Assembly: GCA_005116955.1 (NCBI GenBank) | Contig: SWDI01000005.1 | Location: 219,263 to 264,827, forward strand | Reading direction: 5' to 3' | Length of the DNA: 45,565 nt | Source of the DNA: Nitrospira sp. | Lineage (GTDB): Bacteria > Nitrospirota > Nitrospiria > Nitrospirales > Nitrospiraceae | In this document: positions 25,880 to 35,227 of the stretch, piece after piece | Position numbering within the stretch: the stretch's first letter is position 1 | Layout of the letters: each line of letters starts with the position of its first letter | Translations under genes and position numbers: made by a program | The notes under the pieces: model-generated | Seen by the model: only the letters and a program-made list of their open reading frames with translations | The model's database searches: none | Told to the model about the DNA's origin: nothing

Positions 25880-27748
25880 ATGAACGTTCCCGCTACAATG
25901 CCGCGGTTCAAAGTTGAACGTATGACTACTGTACCTGCTCAAACCAAACCGGCCCCGGAAACGCTTCTTCAACGGACGTTGAATGCCGCGTTGAACGACA
26001 TCGGCACGGATGCCGCAATGGCGGCCATCTTCCACCAAGAAAATGGCCCACTTGTTGAGCATGCGTCGCGCGGATTCACACCGAGAGATGTCCAAGCTAT
26101 TCTCCGCACGCTCTCGACGCAACGTGCCGCCGCCTTGACTCCAACGACCCAAGATCCTGACGGTGGGCGTGCCATCCGCCTGCGGGTGATCACCCCCGGG
26201 GCGAAATCCCTGCTGATCATTCCGCTTCGCCATGTCAATACCGTGTACGGGTGCCTGGTCATCGGACGGAAGGAGAACGCCGCGTTCTCCAAAAAGGACA
26301 AATCTCAGCTGGAGCAGATGTGCGACGGCATGACCAAGACACTGGACCGCGAAGGACTCTTCAACACCAGCGTGATGTTGAGTCGTTCTTACGTCACCCA
26401 GGAGCCGAGTCCTCCTCAACAAACCGGAGCGGACTTGTTTCCACCGATGGCCAAGCACTTTTCACCCGAACTCCAAGAAAAGATCGAGTCGGTGTTGGCT
26501 GACGCGCATGAATATGTGGCCTATGATCGGGCCTGGGCGTGCTGCTACGATCCGCTGGCGGGCAATGTCGAGGTCTTGGGATCTGCCGGTGATGTGAAAC
26601 TCGACCCCAAAGACGCCAAGAAAGATTTAAAACCCGGTCAACGTCTGACGCTCGACAGTTCGGCGGCGGGATGGGCCGTCCGCCATCGTAAACCACGCGT
26701 GGATCATGATCTGGCGTCTACCCAAGGTCGCTTTCTCGATCACAAACATCTCTTCAAGGACCGGTTTCAGTCGTCACTTGTCATCCCCTTCTTTGTCAAG
26801 GGCCAAGTCGGCGGGACGTTTACACTGGGATCGAAGGATCCACAACGATATCAGACGACCGATGCCCGCACGCTGGAGCCTATTATTCTTAAACTCGCGG
26901 AGCTCTTACAGGCACCGGCGCCGCAGGCTGCCACTCCTTCTCCGACGACAGACCTCGACGGAACCGCGGGCCCATGGCCACCCATAGCCGTCCCGTCTGA
27001 GCCGATCATTCGAAAACAAGAACGTCAGGCCGCGATCGGCGAATTCAGCGCATTCTTGGCGACGGAAATTCGCGAGCCGCTCGCGTCTATTCGCTCGCAA
27101 CTCGAAGAAGTGACCGGTGAAGGGATCCTCGACTTCGACCCTCAGACACGAGTTGAGAATGCCATGCGCGACTTGATCCGGATTGAGGCGATCCTCAATG
27201 AGATTCTCGACTTTGCCAAGCCGCTTGAGCTGAATCGCCATCTCTGCCGCATTCCGGAGGTACTCGAAAGCGCCCTCGTGGTGGTCGGAACCGACCTGGA
27301 AGCGACTCGTATTCAGGTCACCAAAGACTACGCTAATATCATTGCTCCGGTGCGCGGCGATGAAGCCAAGCTCCAACAGACGTTCTTGAGCATTTTCCGG
27401 AACGCGTGTGAGGCCATGTCTCCCGGCGGCCACCTCCATATCCAGGTTTCACAACATCGTGCCGGACGGGGGTTTGAAGTTCAGATTCTCATCAAGAACG
27501 ACGGGGTTCCGATTCCCGCTGAAATCGTCGACAAAGTCTTCGAACCATTTTTCACCACGAAGAGCTCAGGCATTGGCCTCGGTCTGCCCAGCGTTAAGAA
27601 AATCATCGAAGAACACAGTGGATCCATTGCGATCGGGAGCGCTACCGGCGAGGGCACGACCGTCACCATCCGTCTGCCTGGTGTCAGCCGAGGACCGGCA
27701 TTTCGACACCGTGGGCGTGGACGCCGTCCCGCTCGTCGACCGAGCTGA
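25880..27748 (+). CDS. GAF-domain sensor kinase with altered H-box
   Basis: A 622-residue soluble protein. Two GAF-like domains (about 30-150 and 190-345) precede a histidine-kinase core: dimerisation region about 380-450, and ATPase domain about 470-600 with NACEAM (N box), VFEPFFTTKSSGIGLGL (G1/F/G2 region) and a final GEGTTVTIRLP. The H-box reads LATEIREPLASI where kinases have AHEIRNPL; the phospho-accepting His is Thr (about residue 395). The ATP-binding parts look intact. It may therefore act without autophosphorylation at this site, or partner another kinase. No response regulator is adjacent. Basic C-terminal tail is probably unstructured. Confidence 0.85.
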   Translation: MNVPATMPRFKVERMTTVPAQTKPAPETLLQRTLNAALNDIGTDAAMAAIFHQENGPLVEHASRGFTPRDVQAILRTLSTQRAAALTPTTQDPDGGRAIRLRVITPGAKSLLIIPLRHVNTVYGCLVIGRKENAAFSKKDKSQLEQMCDGMTKTLDREGLFNTSVMLSRSYVTQEPSPPQQTGADLFPPMAKHFSPELQEKIESVLADAHEYVAYDRAWACCYDPLAGNVEVLGSAGDVKLDPKDAKKDLKPGQRLTLDSSAAGWAVRHRKPRVDHDLASTQGRFLDHKHLFKDRFQSSLVIPFFVKGQVGGTFTLGSKDPQRYQTTDARTLEPIILKLAELLQAPAPQAATPSPTTDLDGTAGPWPPIAVPSEPIIRKQERQAAIGEFSAFLATEIREPLASIRSQLEEVTGEGILDFDPQTRVENAMRDLIRIEAILNEILDFAKPLELNRHLCRIPEVLESALVVVGTDLEATRIQVTKDYANIIAPVRGDEAKLQQTFLSIFRNACEAMSPGGHLHIQVSQHRAGRGFEVQILIKNDGVPIPAEIVDKVFEPFFTTKSSGIGLGLPSVKKIIEEHSGSIAIGSATGEGTTVTIRLPGVSRGPAFRHRGRGRRPARRPS

Positions 27749-27945
27749 TGCGTCCGTCCTTTTCTCACTTTCACCACCCGCGACTCATCACGACACGATG
27801 GGATTCGAGAGACACTGTCCGTCAAGTCTCGCCCGTTTGACAGAATGACCCTCCATCGCTATGATTCACCCCTCAGTTAGAGTCATCCAAATTGAATACG
27901 CTGAATGATGTTTATCCATTGTCATAGCTCAAAGGGAGAATGGGT

Positions 27946-28311
27946 ATGAAACTCGTGACCGCTGCAGTTGCAACAGCCTCCGCAGTCCTATTTGGAATTT
28001 CCATGGCATCGGCCAATCCGGCGCTGCTCCCCAAACATGACGGTTATCCGATGAAGAACTCCGGCAGCCCCGTGACCGGCCAACCAACAGCAAACGATCC
28101 AGGCCAATCGGATGCGTACGGAACCTCCTCACTGCTGAAATCCGCAGATTCGGTCAAGAACGCGGAACAGAAACTGATGAAAACCGATAATGAGCGTATC
28201 ACGGAAGGGCAGGGAGCCGGCAGACTTCCAAATGTCCAGGGACCTCAGATCACAATTGCTCCGCCGGTGACCTCTGCAACCAAAATTACCGGTGATCGTA
28301 AAATCGACTAA
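27946..28311 (+). CDS. Small secreted protein of unknown function
   Basis: A 121-residue protein; I prefer the ATG at 27946 (MKLVTAAV) because AAAGGGA lies eight bases upstream; ATG 27940 is an alternative. Signal peptide (VATASAVLFGISMASA), then a hydrophilic mature region with no cysteines and repeated small residues. No recognised domain. A strong terminator follows. Confidence 0.7.
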   Translation: MKLVTAAVATASAVLFGISMASANPALLPKHDGYPMKNSGSPVTGQPTANDPGQSDAYGTSSLLKSADSVKNAEQKLMKTDNERITEGQGAGRLPNVQGPQITIAPPVTSATKITGDRKID

Positions 28312-28330
28312 CGGCAGATTCGGTCAATAG

Positions 28331-28368
28331 AAAAGGGGAAGTCCCGGGAAACCGGACTTCCCCTTTTT
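28331..28368. terminator. Bidirectional rho-independent terminator
   Basis: AAAAGGGGAAGTCC, a nine-base loop, GGACTTCCCCTTTT plus one more T; fourteen perfect base pairs. The A-run on one side and T-run on the other make it functional in both directions, ending the + gene at 28311 and the minus gene whose stop is at 28413. Confidence 0.92.
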
Positions 28369-28412
28369 GTTGGCTCACTGGATCATGATTCCTATCTGGT
28401 CAACCTTCACCC

Positions 28413-28958
28413 CTATACCCCGTCATCAAGTAATCTAAACCGCCAGGGTTTCTTTGCCCAGGCCCCTGCATAGTCGACACCGATTCTAGGGAACGTTCCA
28501 ACCTGTTTACGCGCAACCCGTTCACCTCGGTCTTCGAACCAGAGTTGGCTTCCATGCGTCATGTCAAGTCGATGCAACGCCCGATCGATCCCTAGCTCGC
28601 GGCAGAGCTTCCCAGGACCATCGATCAATTCGCCGTCGACTTCAATCGCCCGGATCAACACAGCAGCTGGAAATTCAGCCCGCTCCGTGACCACGTTCAA
28701 CATGTGGTACATGCCGTAGATCAGGTAAACATAGGATATCCCTGGAGGGCCGAACAGCACCTCCGTCCTTGCCGTCCTCCCTTTTGACGCATGACAGGCC
28801 TTGTCCTGTGAACCAACATAGGCCTCCACTTCGATGATTCTCCCAGCAACGGTCCCATTCCCGCTCTCACGCACCAAGTACTTGCCGACCAGCGACCGAG
28901 CCACGGCCAGCGTAGGGCGGTTGAAAAACGTTCGTGGGAGAGTCTTCGATATCGTCAT
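28413..28958 (-). CDS. 3-methyladenine DNA glycosylase (AAG/MPG family)
   Basis: A 181-residue protein that removes alkylated purines from DNA in base-excision repair. Family motifs: LARSLVGKYLVRE-like N-terminus (VARSLVGKYLVRE), IIEVEAYVG containing the general-base Glu, ACHASKGRTART, VYLIYGMYHMLNVV (DNA-intercalating Tyr region), AVLIRAIE and GPGKLCRELGID. Length matches bacterial members. Transcribed toward the bidirectional terminator. The start is unambiguous. Confidence 0.95.
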   Translation of the reverse strand: MTISKTLPRTFFNRPTLAVARSLVGKYLVRESGNGTVAGRIIEVEAYVGSQDKACHASKGRTARTEVLFGPPGISYVYLIYGMYHMLNVVTERAEFPAAVLIRAIEVDGELIDGPGKLCRELGIDRALHRLDMTHGSQLWFEDRGERVARKQVGTFPRIGVDYAGAWAKKPWRFRLLDDGV

Positions 28959-29047
28959 GATCAGTGATGAATATGCGTCGCTGGTGCATGTTTAGATTGA
29001 TGCATTCACCTCAGCGATTCGCCATACAACATAAACCATTCGGCAGT

Positions 29048-31114
29048 TCAAAAGTACCACGCGACTCCGGCCATCACCGTCCGCGGATTACCCGGCACGA
29101 AGTGAATATCGTTGACTCCTGCTCCCTCATTGCGGAGTCGGGATTCGAACGCAAAGATCGCTTGTTCCCACTTGGTATTGAATAGGTTTTGAACAAAGAG
29201 AAACGCTTCCAGCCGTCCATGAGGCAACTTGACCGGCACACGGTACCGCTCCGAGAGATCGAACGTGATCCACGAAGGCGACTTGATGCTTCGATCTTCG
29301 ATAAGGGGCCGAACGCCAAGATACGTGGCTTGCAGTTGCGAGGTGAGCCCTTCAGGCCATTGTAAGATGGCCGCTCCATAGGCGGTGTATTCCGGTGCCA
29401 ACGGAACAGCATCGCCATTGCGAAACTCCGCATGGGTCCAGGTAAAACTGCCGTTGACATAGAGCGGGCCCCAGACTTGCCCCCGAGCAGCAACTTCCAC
29501 CCCCTGACGCCTGGTGGCACCGCGAATCTCTGTTGTCCCCTCGTCGCCGACCAGGACAAGTTCCGACTTGAGATCCAGTCGCCATGCCGTCGCGATCAAC
29601 TCAAGCCCCTCCGGGCCCCATGGTCTTGAGCGAACCCCGACCTCATAGCTTCTCGCCCTCGCCAACGGAGAGACTCCGATGGCTACCGCTGATCGGGCGT
29701 CATTGCTGTGGAACCCTTCGCCGTAGTTGACAAAGAACTCAGTCCTGGCCCAAGGCCCAAAAATCATGCTCATCTTCGGAAGGACAATGCCGGAACCTTT
29801 TCGACCGTCTGGTTGCTCGACACAAGTCGTACACCGGTTGCTCACATCAAATGTGAAAAACTCCCCTCGCACCCCTCCAGAAAGCCTCAGCCAGGAAAAC
29901 GGCTGGACTTCAGCCTTGACGAAAGGGGAATAGGATACGCTACGGACATCACTGTCTATGGTGGTCCCGGTCTGAGTCCGCAGGGTCTGAGTCCCCAACT
30001 TTGTATGAACATCGTCGACTCTCGTCTGAAACCCCACCGTCCCAATGATCGGCATGCCCAGCAGTTCGATTCGCTGCTTGAAGCCAAGGTCGCCACCATA
30101 GATAGCCCGGCGATCGAACTGGGCAAAACCATCGCCATTGACCGGATCATTGAGGAAGAATGTAAAATCCGTGAACAGATCCAGTCGATAGTATTGGCCG
30201 TACGCGTTCGCAAACAACTGACCACCTGTGGTGGTGTCATAGTGATAGTTCAAGTTCCCCGTCGTTCGGAGTGTGTTGCCTCCTTCATACGGATTGATGG
30301 AACCGAACCGGTCCAGAAGACCCGTACTCACGGCACGGAATGGAATTTCACCGGAACCATCCCATTTGGAATGCAGGAAGGTTGCCTTGAAACTCACCTC
30401 GTCTCTTCCGGTCAGATTCGTCGTGACCTTGCCCAACAGATTGGTCCGATAATATTGATTGTCGTTGAGGTACGGGCCGTTCGTATAGAACCCCTCAGCG
30501 GCAAACAGCGTGCGCACGCGGTCTTTAGTCGGAGAGAACATGAGCAGGTACCGCTGCGTGCTATATTCCCCGCCCGTTCCCTGAATGACTCCTTCTTTCA
30601 CCATGTTGCGCGTCCGAAAATTCACGGCCCCCGCTGTCGCAAAGTCTCCGTACTCCGGTACGTAAGAGCCCTTGTGCACATCGACCCCCTCGATTGTCTC
30701 TGGGATAATGAAGTTGAGGTCCGTGTAGCCTTGTCCATGCGCATGGGTTCGCAGATTGATCGGCATCCCATCGAGGAAGAAGCCGACGTCTGTCCCATGG
30801 TCCGCGTCGAAGCCTCGAAGAAAGTATTGATCTGCTTTCCCCGCGCCACCGGAATGTTCCACGGCCACCAAACCGGGAATCAACCGAAGAATCTGCGCAG
30901 GGCGTCCTTGGGGTTGCAAGAGAATCTCTTTGTCGGGGATGAATTGTTGAGAAGACGCCGCCACTGGTTTTTCACCAAGCACAGCGATCTCCGGCACTTC
31001 CAGCTCAGGCTCGTCGGGATCATGCGCCGATGCACTGTCTCCCCAACAGAGGGCCGACACCAGGCACACACACAAGGTCACGGACAACCATCGCTTGCTC
31101 AATATAGGTTTCAT
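29048..31114 (-). CDS. TonB-dependent outer-membrane receptor
   Basis: A 688-residue receptor with signal peptide (LCVCLVSALCWGDSASA). A TonB-box-like stretch (EIAVLGEKPV) follows, then a plug domain (ILRLIPGLVAVEHSGGAGKA, QYFLRGFDADHGTDVGFFLD, YGDFATAGAVNFRT) and a C-terminal beta barrel ending with aromatic residue (VAWYF). Such receptors import metal chelates, vitamins or siderophores using TonB energy. It follows nikR by 10 bases on the same strand, and a NikR-like palindrome precedes the operon, so nickel-complex uptake is the best inference. No TonB/ExbBD genes adjoin, but a TonB-like gene lies at 35277. Confidence 0.93.
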   Translation of the reverse strand: MKPILSKRWLSVTLCVCLVSALCWGDSASAHDPDEPELEVPEIAVLGEKPVAASSQQFIPDKEILLQPQGRPAQILRLIPGLVAVEHSGGAGKADQYFLRGFDADHGTDVGFFLDGMPINLRTHAHGQGYTDLNFIIPETIEGVDVHKGSYVPEYGDFATAGAVNFRTRNMVKEGVIQGTGGEYSTQRYLLMFSPTKDRVRTLFAAEGFYTNGPYLNDNQYYRTNLLGKVTTNLTGRDEVSFKATFLHSKWDGSGEIPFRAVSTGLLDRFGSINPYEGGNTLRTTGNLNYHYDTTTGGQLFANAYGQYYRLDLFTDFTFFLNDPVNGDGFAQFDRRAIYGGDLGFKQRIELLGMPIIGTVGFQTRVDDVHTKLGTQTLRTQTGTTIDSDVRSVSYSPFVKAEVQPFSWLRLSGGVRGEFFTFDVSNRCTTCVEQPDGRKGSGIVLPKMSMIFGPWARTEFFVNYGEGFHSNDARSAVAIGVSPLARARSYEVGVRSRPWGPEGLELIATAWRLDLKSELVLVGDEGTTEIRGATRRQGVEVAARGQVWGPLYVNGSFTWTHAEFRNGDAVPLAPEYTAYGAAILQWPEGLTSQLQATYLGVRPLIEDRSIKSPSWITFDLSERYRVPVKLPHGRLEAFLFVQNLFNTKWEQAIFAFESRLRNEGAGVNDIHFVPGNPRTVMAGVAWYF

Positions 31115-31124
31115 CGGAACACTG

Positions 31125-31541
31125 TTAGCGGAGAGATTTCCCCGTTGTGGTCATCGTCAACTTCCCGTGCTTCACACCCTTGACCGACACCAGGGCATCT
31201 GCCACCTTCTTGATCTCCGTCCCCTTGCCTTTCACCACCAGCACTTCAAGGCAATGATTGTGATCAAGATGCACATGCATCCCCGAAAGAATCTGCCCAT
31301 GATAGTCATGCTGAATATCGGTCAACTTGCTCGTCAGGTCTCGCACATGATGGTCGTATACAAACGTAATGGTGCCGACCGTCTCCTTATCGTCATCCCA
31401 CTCATCTCCCACCAAATTGTTGCGGATCAGATCACGGAGTGCCTCCGAGCGATTCGTGTAATGCCTCCGCCTGATATGACGGTCGAACTCCGCCAAGAGA
31501 CGTTGATCCAACGACACGCCGAACCGAACCAGCTCGTCCAT
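31125..31541 (-). CDS. nikR: Nickel-responsive regulator NikR
   Basis: A 138-residue protein with an N-terminal ribbon-helix-helix domain (VRFGVSLDQRLLAEFD, RSEALRDLIRN) and a C-terminal nickel-binding ACT-like domain. The high-affinity nickel ligands of E. coli NikR are matched: HVH at about 89-91, Cys at about 97 (HNHCLEV), and a His in QHDYH near 78-81. NikR represses nickel uptake genes when nickel is sufficient. It is co-transcribed with the downstream TonB receptor and probably regulates itself through the palindrome at 31562. Confidence 0.95.
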   Translation of the reverse strand: MDELVRFGVSLDQRLLAEFDRHIRRRHYTNRSEALRDLIRNNLVGDEWDDDKETVGTITFVYDHHVRDLTSKLTDIQHDYHGQILSGMHVHLDHNHCLEVLVVKGKGTEIKKVADALVSVKGVKHGKLTMTTTGKSLR

Positions 31542-31561
31542 ACCGCCTCCCTCTCATCCGT

Positions 31562-31589
31562 AGCATGAAATGTATTTTCGTAGCATGCT
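31562..31589 (-). promoter_or_regulatory. Candidate NikR operator
   Basis: AGCATG, sixteen bases, CATGCT: a perfect 6-16-6 palindrome with the geometry of the E. coli NikR site (GTATGA-N16-TCATAC). It lies 21-48 bases upstream of the nikR start and overlaps a plausible AT-rich promoter region, so binding would repress the nikR-receptor operon. Confidence 0.7.
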
Positions 31590-31692
31590 TCGGTAGAGAT
31601 CGCAACCCAGATGGAACTGTTCCTCTTTGCTCTACGACTCGACCTGTTTGTTTGGATTTATGAGCGAAAGGAAAACGGCGCCAGACGAAGCG

Positions 31693-32613
31693 CTATTGCA
31701 ACATCTCGTTCTGGGGAGAGGAGATCACGAGTAGCAGGCATCCCTCATCCGTCGACGTATCATGGTGGACCGTCCCGGCTTCGGCACGGTGATAATCCCC
31801 AACCGCCATCTCACGCCCGGCGATACTACAGCCGCCTTCAAGCACCAACAGCTCTTCCACTTCGGTGTGGCGATGAGGGGCATAGCTGGTGCCCGGGGTA
31901 AAACGAAGCAGTGTAGTGGTCCGCCGTGAAACTAAATCGAAAGAGAGCAGCTTCGCCGTCACCCCTGGAGCGATGCCCCTCCAAGCCCCTTCCGACGTCC
32001 TGATGAAGGTGAGCCCCTTTGTCGGCTGTTGAAGAGTGATCTTGGCCTTCCAATATCGGATCCGCTCGGAGGTCGCGGAACGAATCACCAGTGTCCGCAG
32101 GAAGCTTGAAACGACTGCCCGACAAGACCGCAGCCATGTGACAAAAGAATCACCTCCTTGAGAAAGAGGCCGCTCACCTAGACTTTCCCCTCCCTCACCC
32201 GCTAGAGCAGGCGCTTCACCCGGTGCATACGTGGAGTCTGTAACTTCACGTGGGGCATCCGAATGCGTTTCGATTCTTGAAAGAAGCTGCTCCCGCACCA
32301 ACGCTCGTGGCTTCACAGGAGCGACACCTAATGCCAGTGTATTCGCGGCCAGTTCAAACTGTTCCGTTTCGCGAGCGGCCTCCAACGCAATGTGGCTGAC
32401 AAGCCGTTCGCGAAGGGTCGCGGGAGGCGCAACAGGAGCCACTACAGATGCCAAGACACCCGTGATCGCTTGATACGCCATCACCGCTTGGCGTAGCGAG
32501 GATTCCTCTGTCAGTTTCATTCTAAAGGCCTCACGCTCTTCAGGATCCAGAACCTCAAGGGCATGGAGTATCGCCTGTTCTTCCAATTCTTCTGGTAACC
32601 TGGTTTCACTCAC
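31693..32613 (-). CDS. ChrR-like cupin anti-sigma factor
   Basis: A 306-residue soluble protein. The N-terminal part resembles anti-sigma regions (EEQAILHALEVLDPEEREAF), with a second similar helical segment (LREQLLSRIETH-type). The C-terminal 100 residues form a cupin domain (FTPGTSYAPHRHTEVEELLV, GDYHRAEAGTVHHDTST) with the histidines expected for metal binding. ChrR proteins hold their ECF sigma factor inactive and release it after oxidative or metal stress. The classical N-terminal H-x3-C-x2-C zinc motif is not seen, so the signal may differ. ATG overlaps the sigma factor stop by 4 bases. Confidence 0.85.
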   Translation of the reverse strand: MSETRLPEELEEQAILHALEVLDPEEREAFRMKLTEESSLRQAVMAYQAITGVLASVVAPVAPPATLRERLVSHIALEAARETEQFELAANTLALGVAPVKPRALVREQLLSRIETHSDAPREVTDSTYAPGEAPALAGEGGESLGERPLSQGGDSFVTWLRSCRAVVSSFLRTLVIRSATSERIRYWKAKITLQQPTKGLTFIRTSEGAWRGIAPGVTAKLLSFDLVSRRTTTLLRFTPGTSYAPHRHTEVEELLVLEGGCSIAGREMAVGDYHRAEAGTVHHDTSTDEGCLLLVISSPQNEMLQ

Positions 32614-33212
32614 GATACGAGACCTGTCTCATAGGGCGCGAGCGCTTCGCGCAATTTGATCATGCCCAGCCGGATTCTCGTCTTAACGGTGCCCAAGGGC
32701 AGCTGCAGTTGCTCGGCGATTTCGCTTTGACTCAACCCATAGAAATAGGCCAGTGCAATGGCTTGCCGCTGCTCCACGGTCAAGACTGCCAATGCCTGCT
32801 GCACGAATTTCCGACGCTCTTGTCCTTCAACCTCTTGCTCCGGCGTATCTGCGTCACTGGCAAACAACTGAGCGGCATCTAACGATTCAACCCGTCCATG
32901 CTCAGCGGCTCCCGCACGAAACCGATCGATCGCTCTTGCTCTGGCCAGCATCATCAACCAGGCGCCAGGCGTCCCCCTGGTTCGGTCATAGGTATTGGCC
33001 TGACGCCACACCTGAGTGTACACGTCCAGCGTGACTTCTTCGGCTGCTTCACGATTGTTGAGAATTTTAAGAATGAGCCCAAAGACCTGTGGGCTCGTGC
33101 GGTCGTACAACGTCGCGAGCGCGGCCTGATCGCCCTGGGCCGTTCGGGTAATCAGGTGGCCCCACTCCTGTTCCTGAATCAGCCTGCTCGTTTCTAGAGA
33201 CATCCCCAACAT
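32610..33212 (-). CDS. ECF (extracytoplasmic function) sigma factor
   Basis: A 200-residue sigma factor from the ATG at 33212, chosen for its GGGGGAG site; the frame extends to 33338. Region 2 (ATLYDRTSPQVFGLILKIL, EEVTLDVYTQVWRQ, AWLMMLARARAIDRFR) and region 4 (LTVEQRQAIALAYFYGLSQS, LPLGTVKTRIRLGMIKLREA) are well preserved. It directs RNA polymerase to stress or envelope genes and is held by the overlapping anti-sigma gene. It is divergent from the DUF4331/TonB/HupE operon, which is a likely target. Confidence 0.93.
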   Translation of the reverse strand: MLGMSLETSRLIQEQEWGHLITRTAQGDQAALATLYDRTSPQVFGLILKILNNREAAEEVTLDVYTQVWRQANTYDRTRGTPGAWLMMLARARAIDRFRAGAAEHGRVESLDAAQLFASDADTPEQEVEGQERRKFVQQALAVLTVEQRQAIALAYFYGLSQSEIAEQLQLPLGTVKTRIRLGMIKLREALAPYETGLVS

Positions 33213-33366
33213 AGAGTCTCCCCCAACTATTTCTACGAGAGGATGGAGGAGATTGGATTTATGGTTGTGACACTTTTTTTCGTTGCCTTTTGAAGCAGTG
33301 ACTATAGCACCAGGCAAATCACAGCAACAAGAATTCACCTAGCAAGAACAGATCCAAATGAACATT

Positions 33367-33389
33367 GGTCTCGTAATTACAAACAGACC
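33367..33389. promoter_or_regulatory. Weak inverted repeat upstream of DUF4331 operon
   Basis: GGTCT, thirteen bases, AGACC in the divergent gap between the sigma factor and the small lipoprotein gene. It could be an operator or the ECF promoter region, but the match is short. Confidence 0.25.
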
Positions 33390-33459
33390 GCCGGCAGGTG
33401 CTGATGTCAAAGACAGATTTCTAACTATAACATTTCACCATGAGGAGGAGCACTGAACC

Positions 33460-33684
33460 ATGAAATCATCCATCGTTTGGCCTCTGGGAGTCGTTTGCGC
33501 CGTCGGACTCATGTCCGGCTGTGGCGGAAGCGATAACGTGCCCATCATCACACCACCTGGTGCACCCGTCGCAACGGTGGACGATCAGCGCACGCTCGAG
33601 TCGGATGCGCTGACGTCGGAAGAAGCCACACTGGTGAGCCAAGCTGACTCGGAGCCCGATCCGGCTCCTAAGGCGGATCTGTAA
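33460..33684 (+). CDS. Small lipoprotein
   Basis: A 74-residue protein behind a GAGGAGGAG site, with lipobox LMSGC near residue 21. The mature part is short, acidic and probably disordered. No domain. It heads the metal-uptake-like operon, 42 bases before the DUF4331 gene. Confidence 0.75.
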   Translation: MKSSIVWPLGVVCAVGLMSGCGGSDNVPIITPPGAPVATVDDQRTLESDALTSEEATLVSQADSEPDPAPKADL

Positions 33685-33726
33685 GGAACCCACTCACAAA
33701 GCAGATTCATTCAGAAGGAGGAGACC

Positions 33727-35217
33727 ATGTTCGCTCGAATTCGACCACTCATGTTGACGCTACTGGCAGTGCTCACCGCGTCGCCGGTAATGGCCGCCAG
33801 CCATCGTGAGGCTCCGTTGATCGCCAATGACCCAGCGGCCGATATCACCGACTTTTATTTCTTCCGGAGCTGGCAGGATCCCGACAAAGCAATTCTGCTC
33901 ATGAACGTGATTCCAAGTCAGGAGCCGGGATCCGGCCCCAACTACTTCAACTTTGCTGATGACGTGCTGTACGAAATTCATATCGATAACAATAAGAACA
34001 ACGTCGCGGGAAACATCGTCTATCAGATCCGATTCAAGACGGAGATCCGTCAGCCAGGCAATGTGTTTCCCTTAGCCTATGTCGCATTGCCGCCCATCAC
34101 AGCCCTCACCGGTGGAGGATCGGAGGGCCTGCTTGTACGGCAAAGCTATACCGTCACCGAACAGCGCTTTGGCCAACCATCGCGTGATCTCGGCACCGGC
34201 CCGATGTTCGCGGTGCCGTCGAATGTCGGCCCACGTACCATGCCGAAATATGAAGACCTGGCTGCGAAGGGACTTTTCCCTCTGAAAAACGGAGGAAGAG
34301 TCTTTGCGGGCCAGCGGGATGAGACCTTCTACATTGACTTGGGAGGAACATTCGACACCTTGAATCTGCACATCTCGCCGATCCTGTCTAATGCCGATGA
34401 TGCCAACGACGCCATTATTGTCGGAGCACCGGATGCCGGCACCGCCGATACATTCAGCGGCTTCAATGTGAACACGATCGCGCTGGAAATTCCCATCAGC
34501 GAGCTTCTCGGCCCGAACGGCAATAAGGTGCTCGGCGCCTATGCCAGCACAAGCCGACCCAAGGTCAGCGTCATCAAGAAAAACGGCGGCCGTGACAACA
34601 GTAGCCGCTTTGTTCAGGTGGCACGTATGGGCAATCCGCTCGTGAACGAGTTGATCATTGCGACGAACATGAAGGACAAGTGGAATGCCACGGATGCGGA
34701 AGACGAGAACGAGTTTGTCCCGTTCTACTGTAACTCCGCGCTGGCCACGGCGCTCAATACTGTGTTCGGCACCGGCTTCCCAACGGCAAATCGGGAAGAT
34801 CTCGTGAATGCATTGCTTCGCTATGCACCGGGTCCGGCGGTCTGCGGCTCCGGCAAAACTAATGAAGCACTGGCCGATCTCCTGCGTGTCGATCTGGATG
34901 CCCCCGCAACTCCGGCGGCAGGTCAAAAGCGACTTGGCCCCCTGGCACATGATGCATCGGGCAACGCCACACCCGACAGAGCTGGCTGGCCGAACGGACG
35001 TCGTCCAAACGACGATGTCACGGACGTGGCCCTGCGCGTCGTGGCCGGAATTCTGACCAACCCCGCCGTGCCGAACCTTGGGGACGGCGTGAATTTCAAT
35101 GTCGGTTCAGTCGGCAACAACAAGACGGCCAACGGCATTGCAACGGTGTTTCCTTTCCTTCCGACACCGTTGGATGGGCGAGATCGTCGACACATCGATC
35201 CAGGAGAGCCACAGTAG
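33727..35217 (+). CDS. Secreted DUF4331 protein
   Basis: A 496-residue protein behind AAGGAGGAG with signal peptide (MLTLLAVLTASPVMAAS). It begins with the DUF4331 signature SHREAPLIANDPAADITDFY, and continues with family features (YEIHIDNNKNN, VPSNVGPRTMPKYEDLA, FAGQRDETFYIDLGG, VNTIALEIPISELLG, SVIKKNGG). DUF4331 proteins are periplasmic or surface proteins of unknown function often found beside TPR and HupE/UreJ genes, as here. Role in metal handling is inferred from this neighbourhood. Confidence 0.92.
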   Translation: MFARIRPLMLTLLAVLTASPVMAASHREAPLIANDPAADITDFYFFRSWQDPDKAILLMNVIPSQEPGSGPNYFNFADDVLYEIHIDNNKNNVAGNIVYQIRFKTEIRQPGNVFPLAYVALPPITALTGGGSEGLLVRQSYTVTEQRFGQPSRDLGTGPMFAVPSNVGPRTMPKYEDLAAKGLFPLKNGGRVFAGQRDETFYIDLGGTFDTLNLHISPILSNADDANDAIIVGAPDAGTADTFSGFNVNTIALEIPISELLGPNGNKVLGAYASTSRPKVSVIKKNGGRDNSSRFVQVARMGNPLVNELIIATNMKDKWNATDAEDENEFVPFYCNSALATALNTVFGTGFPTANREDLVNALLRYAPGPAVCGSGKTNEALADLLRVDLDAPATPAAGQKRLGPLAHDASGNATPDRAGWPNGRRPNDDVTDVALRVVAGILTNPAVPNLGDGVNFNVGSVGNNKTANGIATVFPFLPTPLDGRDRRHIDPGEPQ

Positions 35218-35227
35218 CCAGTACCTA

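Noticed and set aside
29708-31183. A 491-codon + strand open frame across the receptor gene
   Set aside because: It lies antisense to an unmistakable TonB receptor and its translation has no domain or plausible composition; it is a shadow frame.
34072-34950. A 292-codon minus-strand open frame inside the DUF4331 gene
   Set aside because: Shadow of the DUF4331 coding frame; product lacks any recognisable pattern.
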